From the NCBI GenBank assembly GCA_030374805.1, contig JARGSG010000225.1:372001-436000 (forward strand): a stretch of DNA of 64,000 nucleotides. The letters run 5' to 3'. This document shows positions 59,001 through 64,000 of this stretch, piece after piece; position 1 is the stretch's first letter; each line of letters begins with the position of its first letter. The DNA comes from Gracilaria gracilis (Eukaryota; Rhodophyta; Florideophyceae; Gracilariales; Gracilariaceae). The notes beneath the pieces are model-generated. The model was not told the DNA's origin. It worked only from the letters and a program-made list of their open reading frames with translations, and did no database searches. Made by a program: the position numbers and the translations under genes.

Positions 59001-60779
59001 AAGATCATTCTGCACATCTCCACTGAAGTGGAATGTCCAAAGGTACGATTGGATTTGACTCGTGAAAGGAATAACCACTGCTGTGAACCTTACTGGTGTG
59101 CAGTCCCCAACACGGAAAGTGGAATGATCAATCTCCGAGGTTCCAGACTGCGTAATACGAACCACTGCATCCTTGACAATGTATCGGAAAAAGAGCTTAT
59201 TTGATTCGGCGTAGCCCATCTGAACGTGAACAAGATATTCATAGTCGGAGCCAAGCTCCACACGCGGGGGTGAAGTGATAACAATAAGATTCTCTGAATG
59301 TGATATAAAATACTTCCTCACAATCTTCACGTTGGAAAAGTAAAGGCCATCAATGTCAGGGTCAAAGAATGGAAAGTATCCGTGAATTTGAACTTTCTGG
59401 CCACCCTCTTCATTCCCATACTCTGGGTCTATCGAGTCAATCCGAAGGTTTTCAGTATCGTAAGTAAACAGTGATGAGAACCCAGGCACATACACGGCAG
59501 GGTGAGTTTCGCGTCTGAGAACGCCATTGGTAACATTGTCGACGTGGCAGAACAGAGTCCAGTTCAGAGAGGATCCATGTCCTGGTTCTGATATGAACGA
59601 TAATCTCTGTCCAAACTCTGGGAATCCAATTTGCTGATAACTCCCAGAGATCATGGAGAACGGATTACTCACATTTCGAACTTCTATGTAGTACGATGAG
59701 ATATTGTACAGATCAGCGTTGAAGAATTTCAACCTCAAACTCTGACCTCCTTCTGGGCGAAGGAAACCATGATCCGGAGCTATATCGTACAATGCAACCG
59801 GTGGTCTTCCTGTAATCTCTACATTCAGTTCGAACTCTAGAAGCTCTTCAACAAGGGGTGCGTACGGCGATGTGATTCCAGACCAAGAGAACCTGATAGC
59901 AAACGTTCCAGCGCGATAAGGTTGAAACATGAGACCGAAACATAGGTTTCCTGACAAATCCGTGTAGAATCCATATCCGCATCCCTGAGAAAGTTGCAGG
60001 ATGCTGTCTTGATTGATGCTTCCAAGCGAGGCGATTGAACAGACGGAAGCGTCATGCAAAACCTGAGCTTTAGCGTTCACTGGCGTCGTTTCAATAGTAT
60101 TTCCATACCGTATCGAATCGGAAAAGAGCGTTCCAGAACTAGATAACCCGTCAGGATATTGAATCAAAGCCAGAATCTTATGGTCCTTCGTGACGGTTCC
60201 TTGTATGACCTTTTCGTATGAGACAGAATATCGGTTCCCATCTCCAGACACAACTTGATACGATCCACCTGATTTCTCGACATAGAGGGTTACTCCAACA
60301 ATAATGTATGGGACAGTAACTGTGCTGATAACATCTCCGGTTGTGCTTCGAATTGCGGTAAGCTTGTATTCGGTCTTCCCCACGAAATTATCGAAAGAGA
60401 GCGAACAAGTGATATTCATAGCCCCACCTCCGGAAAACGATGTAATGAGATTATCATTGCCCGTCGTATTCAAAACAAGCTCGTTTGAACTTGATTGCTC
60501 AAGAACAACTTCTTCCGGAAGAACACCCTCTGGCATTTCTAGTACGAAGATCTTTAGATGATCGATTTCACCATTTTCCTGAAGTAGAACCACCGTTTCT
60601 TCATGGAAAGACCGGTTCAAGAATCCAGTTCGAAGGCTCTGAGGTCGAAAGAAGTCCAACGCCGGTATACTCACAATATCGCGTCCGGAAGCATTCGCAA
60701 GTGATACTTGAGAAGCAATCAGCAACACAAGCTGTAGAAAGAAGAGTGGAGGAGATATTGTTCGGCGGCTTCGAACCAT
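56022..60779 (-). CDS. REJ/TIG-domain type I membrane protein (polycystin-1 ectodomain-like)
   Basis: 1585 residues from ATG 60779 (MVRSRRTISPPLFF), which gives a strong signal peptide (LFFLQLVLLIASQVSLANA); the frame upstream reaches only a GTG at 60923. The ectodomain is long, Ser/Thr-rich and has many N-glycosylation sites. A TIG/IPT-like domain is seen at IDSIDPEYGNEEGGQKVQIH, and a region of about 900 residues follows with PKD/REJ features: MIFEWEAFGQ, LNLYGNNSYDPDVLSG, GLSYEWLC, and FIQYRLIVRKGMDRVSS. A single span VGLVLGGLMLLVVALAASWM near the C-terminus is followed by a ~45-residue cytosolic tail. Polycystin-1 and sperm REJ receptors share this ectodomain, but here there is no PLAT domain and no 11-span channel part. 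Probably a cell-surface adhesion or recognition protein; exact partner unknown. Confidence 0.8.
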   Translation of the reverse strand: MVRSRRTISPPLFFLQLVLLIASQVSLANASGRDIVSIPALDFFRPQSLRTGFLNRSFHEETVVLLQENGEIDHLKIFVLEMPEGVLPEEVVLEQSSSNELVLNTTGNDNLITSFSGGGAMNITCSLSFDNFVGKTEYKLTAIRSTTGDVISTVTVPYIIVGVTLYVEKSGGSYQVVSGDGNRYSVSYEKVIQGTVTKDHKILALIQYPDGLSSSGTLFSDSIRYGNTIETTPVNAKAQVLHDASVCSIASLGSINQDSILQLSQGCGYGFYTDLSGNLCFGLMFQPYRAGTFAIRFSWSGITSPYAPLVEELLEFELNVEITGRPPVALYDIAPDHGFLRPEGGQSLRLKFFNADLYNISSYYIEVRNVSNPFSMISGSYQQIGFPEFGQRLSFISEPGHGSSLNWTLFCHVDNVTNGVLRRETHPAVYVPGFSSLFTYDTENLRIDSIDPEYGNEEGGQKVQIHGYFPFFDPDIDGLYFSNVKIVRKYFISHSENLIVITSPPRVELGSDYEYLVHVQMGYAESNKLFFRYIVKDAVVRITQSGTSEIDHSTFRVGDCTPVRFTAVVIPFTSQIQSYLWTFHFSGDVQNDLLKTTNFSSTDPSAQTLELQPEWFEAGLYALKITVSMIGTVLEHEIFLLREHIVSIGAFILKPPDRYIASPDTPLRLSAVVTPPGECYVGNSSMIFEWEAFGQVQRYSALNTTGAPAVGELTDTPARLGWEYVVPRESLTTGNHSVTFKVWMRERNVILGQAQSYVLIDHSPLVAVIREGEESVTVNSHTILNLYGNNSYDPDVLSGSRNSGLSYEWLCRQSAKNNFTAEESNPCADVLVPDAFASSFTVPIHVVEALGDVSFIQYRLIVRKGMDRVSSTQTLTVIVQNGGSRPHLEDYSLRLTNVDDSVLDWNHVPHYEKAIIDVGAGSNITWTYELLEPLVPDFFSSSIINNPLFYSEESNIFSVSGNTKPLGIEAGKLKPSTTYRFRIVFSASTREVEATSVVLSIRTADAPTVGFPVPSLTNGTTETVFTATAGIPSTKSTFSYYFIMIDEKGNKFCLGGCTGYNVVYFQVGRAGSYELSVLLFDMQGKALLDETTLSTNVTVHESSTARDYQSYLNVLFNYGDDHTWTQLAHDLALKLLDSEFVAGNLSSTRALVERQAISPEELLAARMEYAFDLSSGSRKIYCSSFPNSYHGRDCLAFALDLARQSTLDEMTMYNIIQTVECCIKNTPLRTINLMGNEFASFLAELNRLALNLFQGGNTRRRLLSTVGEPANMMADVNSITGVQYAEAASSGKLDGYVSQIHIGSGGEFGQVTIVVASNAAHLPAQVLNGQQRKIVVGRSGNEMFYATEECLRNVFSAQGSERFVFVFHTTENFVLLGFQDPPTRSNLADNLYWTQVYRRNETGAFVPAIIPDQDFCFCWRLPVLRKVQHLANSTDDMPGLYAVSKMKPFNESVFEKGSEFFSYVYENSKTVDYNVTEGWVEACRKEVGLVSTTVVARTEQNILINVNNGRILGFQASIIVGLVLGGLMLLVVALAASWMIAVRAMSGGLVPLASTVPNELFVERDVYGRGTILDANAMTLPETNQ

Positions 60780-61822
60780 GATGATTCCCGGTATTTTGTC
60801 TTCTTCGTCCCGCCGTCTGTATGGAAGGGGGTTTGGGAGAAAAGGCCTCGGGTGACCTGCCGTGAAGTGGTCTCGGGGCAGTGCTTGGGGACGTTGCAGT
60901 AGAGATTTGAGAAAGCTAATCACTTATGTTCTTCTTCCCGTGTTCGGTGGTAGAGAAAACTAACATACTGAAGCCACGAAAAAGAACATTTCGACCATAG
61001 AGAAGCCTCCAGATAGGCATATACTACAAAGGTTCACCAAGAGTAATGGAAGACTCTCGCAAAGGTGTGTCTGCTGCTGTAGTTCCGCTCACGGACATTC
61101 CAATAGAAATTCAAACCAACATCGCGAGAGCAACTCATCCAGTGTGAAATGGGGCATATCTTGGCGCGTTGCCGAAATCATCTTAGATGTATCCATTTCC
61201 AAATGTATGATGAGTGGGTGCGAGCCAGCAGAGAAATGCAATGAAACTTTGCCACGAGCAAGACGTAAAGACCATTGTAAAACTTGTTTCTTTCTAGGAT
61301 TCACGTCGACGAGATGGGAGTTGCAGTTTTCGTACATATTTCCAATGAGTGTTCTCAGACTAGGTTCTCACCTCTTGCAGACAAATATTGCACTCAAATG
61401 ACCTTTCGATGCTCTTGCATTAGCACAAAACTCTTTGGCACAGTCTGAGCCATATAGAAAGCCCCGTGGATACCGCGTCGTCCAGCCATCTACGGGAGAG
61501 ACCTCATATTCTTGCATTGTGGGGACGGCTTTGCATTTGGTCCTTGCTTCTGCCATGGGGCAAAGGGACGTTAATCCCGTGGCATCATATCTGAGAGCAC
61601 CCTCGGCCGCGGTAAGCTGCATTGCTGAACGATGATGGTGTCAGCTTGAAGTCGTGGCCATACCGTCGCGAAGGAAGGGATGCCACAAGGTTGAGCATGA
61701 TCTAAAACTATTTGGCCTTTTAGATAGATACAGCTTGTGAATCTTTTATAAAACATGGAGGAGTCACAATGACGCTATGAGGGCATTACAAGGGTGCCTC
61801 AACTGGAGTGATAGCGGATAAT
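60780..61822. other. Intergenic with a RING-finger-like fragment
   Basis: About 1 kb with no intact gene. On the minus strand at 61372-61401 the peptide SFECNICLQE matches the start of RNF5/RNF185-type RING fingers and is followed by a gtgaga donor-like site. The expected Cys-Gly-His block is not found; the nearest candidate (TSCSWQSF, ~61270) has lost it. Either a decayed RING gene or part of a spliced gene that cannot be completed here. Confidence 0.35.
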
Positions 61823-63028
61823 CTAAACGACAGAAGCGCCTTTGACAGCATTGAGGATGATATCATCAGTCTCAAAGTCATTCTTCAGGCCACCGCTTGC
61901 CTTCTTTGGCAGGTAGTCGTTCTCATAAGCATCTTGAATGCCAGTGGCCAAGTCATACTCAATTGTCCAATCTAGTTCTCGAAGAGCTTTGCTAGGGGAA
62001 CAGAAAAAGTGTTGAGGCCGGAATGGAAAGGCCTTCTTCTTACCAAAGTCGTAGTCTTTGGGATTGTAATGTACAATCTCTGGTTCCGGCTTGCCCATCG
62101 CCTTGGCAAAAAGTCTAGCCACACCATCAAATGAAACAGAACTACGGTCCTGAATGTTGTAGACCTGTCCATATGCAGTGGGACTCAAAGCACATGCAGC
62201 CATTGCGGCAGCAAGATCGCGAACATGACCGAGACCAGTGAGATGGGCTCCATGTCCCGGGATGCAGATGGGCATCCCCTTGTCAATGCGCTCAAAGAAC
62301 CACTGCTCCAAAGGATTGTAGTTGAGAGCACCGTAAATATATGTGGGTCTGATAGCAGTGAAGTTAATTCCCGATACGCGTAGATATTCCTCGGTGTCAA
62401 GCTTTCCCTTATGTCTTGACTGGGGATCAGTAGCGTCACCTTCAATATGGGGCATGAGCTCAGACTTTAGGTAAACTCCTGCCGATGACATGTACACGAA
62501 GTGGGCACCCATCTCCTTCGCAATATCGATAAGAGGCGCCGAGTCTGAAAGCCTGCGTCCGTTGTTATCGAAAATGACATCAAAGCTCTGACCTTTCAAC
62601 GCTGCCTTGAGGGCGTCGGCATCGGTTCTATCGGCAATCAGCGACGCGGTGTTCGCATTTCGCTCGGCAAAATGCTGCTCCGTCTCGCCAGGCACTCTGA
62701 GCGAGGGGTCGCCAATCTGCTTTGAGCCTCGATTGAGAATGACAACGTGCGCTCCACGATTGGCAAGCTCGTGCACGAGGTACAGACCAGAGAAGCGAGT
62801 GCCGCCAATGACGAGCACTCGCTTTCCAGCCATAGAGGCAGCCATGGCACGCACGACAGCAAAGCCATGTCGACGCTCATGCTGCTCACGGACGGGCGGC
62901 TCCACGCGCGCGCGGCGTGCACTGGCTCGCAAGACGGGCGTCTGACGGGAGACGAACGACGACGAGAACGAGGCGCCGGTGGACGCGGTGAGCGCTGCCG
63001 GCGAAGCGAAAGCTAGAGCGGGTGCCAT
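61823..63028 (-). CDS. Plastid CSP41-type NAD-dependent epimerase-like RNA-binding protein
   Basis: 401 residues from ATG 63028 (MAPALAFASPAAL...), which gives a Ser/Ala/Arg-rich transit peptide of ~60 residues before MAASMAGKRVLVIGG. The frame is also open from an ATG at 63298, giving 90 extra residues of unusual composition. Atypical SDR fold: Rossmann loop VLVIGGTRFSGLYL, VVILNRGSKQ, FDVIFDNNGR, YMSSAGVYLKSE (Tyr plus Lys region), then FTAIRPTYIYGALNYNPLEQWFF and PICIPGHGAHLTGLGHVRDLA, all hallmarks of CSP41a/b. In plants CSP41 binds plastid mRNA and ribosomes and stabilises non-translated transcripts; nuclease activity has been reported. The C-terminus matches the family (PKASKALRELDW-like). 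Confidence 0.92.
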   Translation of the reverse strand: MAPALAFASPAALTASTGASFSSSFVSRQTPVLRASARRARVEPPVREQHERRHGFAVVRAMAASMAGKRVLVIGGTRFSGLYLVHELANRGAHVVILNRGSKQIGDPSLRVPGETEQHFAERNANTASLIADRTDADALKAALKGQSFDVIFDNNGRRLSDSAPLIDIAKEMGAHFVYMSSAGVYLKSELMPHIEGDATDPQSRHKGKLDTEEYLRVSGINFTAIRPTYIYGALNYNPLEQWFFERIDKGMPICIPGHGAHLTGLGHVRDLAAAMAACALSPTAYGQVYNIQDRSSVSFDGVARLFAKAMGKPEPEIVHYNPKDYDFGKKKAFPFRPQHFFCSPSKALRELDWTIEYDLATGIQDAYENDYLPKKASGGLKNDFETDDIILNAVKGASVV

Positions 63029-63546
63029 CGTGTAGCACAACAACGGCTGGAGGCACAAGTCAGAACGACGGTGATGAACTGGTGCGCCAACGGCTGATAG
63101 ATAGGGTCTACTAATCTGGCTCGATAACACTCGCGGGAGCTGGGGCTCAATAGCGACGGGGATGGAGGAGAACTCGGCCACACCGCAGTCGCCGCGAGGA
63201 ATCTTGTGACAAGACTCTTGTCGGATCAGCACAGCCATCTGTGCTGATGCTGATGGGTGGTCAAGAACAGCTCTCCGCTTCATCGCCATCTCCCCCATTC
63301 AGCCGTCTACTTACACTGTAAAGGGCTATTCAGTGAGAAGTTCTCACTGAGAAGCGCTGAGCGACGTGCTGCGCGGCAGTGCCGGCACCCAATCATGCGG
63401 CCGCATCTCGCTCGAAGAACGAAACGGAAACGCGCGATCGCGCCGCAGTCGTCCATTGTGCCAAACGCGCGCGACGCAACGTTGTTCATCCGGCGCGATC
63501 TCAGCGTGGTGGGTTCCTTCTGTTTCGCTACAACCATTGCTCCATC
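63029..63546. promoter_or_regulatory. Divergent intergenic promoter region
   Basis: 518 bp between CSP41 (minus) and the B12D-like gene (plus), GC-rich with CpG-dense stretches near 63390-63500. Also part of the longer possible CSP41 ORF (to 63298). No motif identified. Confidence 0.4.
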
Positions 63547-64000
63547 ATGGCCTCTGGATGGGCGCATTTCCGCAAGGTTTGGCTCAAGCCCGAAGTGTAC
63601 CCTCTAATTGGCGCCATGGGCGCTGCGCTCGGCGTCATGGCCGCGTCGCTTGTCAACAAGGCGCGTAGTCCTACTGTCGCATGGAACAAGAGCAAACGGG
63701 GGACGGGCACGCTTTTCGACGACGTCGATGAGGTTGTGCCTCTTTGGGCTGATTCGAAGAAGAATTCTATTAGCATTTTCGGTTCCGATTCTACCATTAC
63801 TGACTCCAAGGCGCTGGGAAAGGACGACCTTGGAACTTTTGTTGTCAAGGCCGCCGCGGAGGAGGAGGAGGAGGAGGAGGAGGAGGAGGAGGGGGAGGAG
63901 GAGCAACAGGAGCAACAAGAGGCAGCGGTTGAAGAACAGCCAGCAGAGCCCGAAGCGCCAGCAGCAGCGGAAGAGCTGCCCGTTGTGCAGCCCGTTCTCG
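63547..64000 (+). CDS. B12D/NDUFA4-like small membrane protein with acidic extension (partial, 3' end outside window)
   Basis: Starts ATG 63547 (MASGWAHFRKVWLKPEVYPLI...) and is open to the window end. The first ~70 residues match the B12D/MLRQ (NDUFA4) pattern: W-L-x-PEVYPL-I-GAMGAALGVMAASL membrane span, then the N-x-x-x-R-P-T-V-like region PTVAWNKSKRG. Family members associate with mitochondrial complex I or IV or with organelle membranes in plants. Unlike the ~85-residue family norm, the ORF continues with a Glu run (GAG repeat at ~63857-63903) and a Pro/Ala/Glu-rich tail of unknown length. Confidence 0.75.
   Translation, partial: MASGWAHFRKVWLKPEVYPLIGAMGAALGVMAASLVNKARSPTVAWNKSKRGTGTLFDDVDEVVPLWADSKKNSISIFGSDSTITDSKALGKDDLGTFVVKAAAEEEEEEEEEEEGEEEQQEQQEAAVEEQPAEPEAPAAAEELPVVQPVL
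63857..63903 (+). repeat. In-frame GAG microsatellite (poly-Glu)
   Basis: About fifteen GAG-like codons with one GGG interruption inside the B12D-like ORF. Length variation would change only Glu number, provided it stays a multiple of three. Confidence 0.85.

Noticed and set aside
1-64000. CRISPR arrays, prokaryotic operons or phage genes
   Set aside because: No regular spaced repeats; genes are monocistronic-looking with introns, organelle presequences and eukaryotic families.

Overview
This window is nuclear DNA of a eukaryotic alga, most likely a red alga (Rhodophyta). Evidence: several proteins carry plastid-style transit peptides (a CSP41-type epimerase, an FNR-like oxidoreductase, an alanyl-tRNA synthetase, a UVR-motif protein). 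Mitochondrial ribosomal proteins uS8m and mL54 are nuclear-encoded. A V-ATPase c subunit, a Chl1-type Fe-S helicase, Nog1 and a Swi1/ARID-type chromatin protein are clearly eukaryotic. Genes are compact and nearly intron-free: only two introns were found, both short (59 and 83 bp) with GTAAGT donors. The lineage call is an inference from this combination.

Layout. 1-1.4 kb: 5' part of a plastid UVR/beta-propeller gene (minus). 2.0-7.3 kb: transposon graveyard, with a broken pogo/Tigger-like transposase, a DUF6818-type Myb-like ORF and a broken PIF/Harbinger-like transposase. 8.7-11.6 kb: divergent spartin/ERD7-like and Yip1-family genes. 12.6-15.7 kb: tandem pair of membrane-tailed gamma-glutamylcyclotransferase-like genes, with the 3' end of a dead LINE between them. 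16.4-23.9 kb: FNR-like enzyme, DNAJC21/Jjj1, mL54, a STE20-like kinase with an altered DFG motif, and V-ATPase subunit c. 24.6-27.5 kb: a spliced ARID plus ARM-like (Swi1/BAF250-like) gene. 27.5-30.6 kb: repeat-rich gap with SINE/LINE-like tails, hairpins, a 24-bp poly-G run and a decayed copy of the 3' end of the Swi1-like gene. 30.7-40 kb: Chl1/DDX11 helicase, a large basic nuclear-looking protein, alanyl-tRNA synthetase. 40.6-48 kb: two related bHLH-GAF-like genes flanking a NIFK/Nop15 gene and a 3.1-kb gap. 48.2-64 kb: an orphan with weak dynein-light-intermediate-chain resemblance, Nog1, an acidic tail-anchored orphan, uS8m, a 1585-residue REJ/TIG surface protein, CSP41 and a partial B12D/NDUFA4-like gene.

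Most genes are unrelated housekeeping genes, often in divergent pairs with 140-800 bp between starts. Ribosome biogenesis recurs (DNAJC21, NIFK/Nop15, Nog1), as do mitochondrial translation and plastid RNA/redox functions, but nothing resembles an operon. I found no convincing new multi-gene system. The best leads are the duplicated GGCT-membrane fusion genes, the DFE kinase, the two-gene Harbinger/DUF6818 association and the LINE/short-repeat tail sharing. Several long frames begin with a non-ATG codon if read to their full length; starts given here are the first well-supported ATG.
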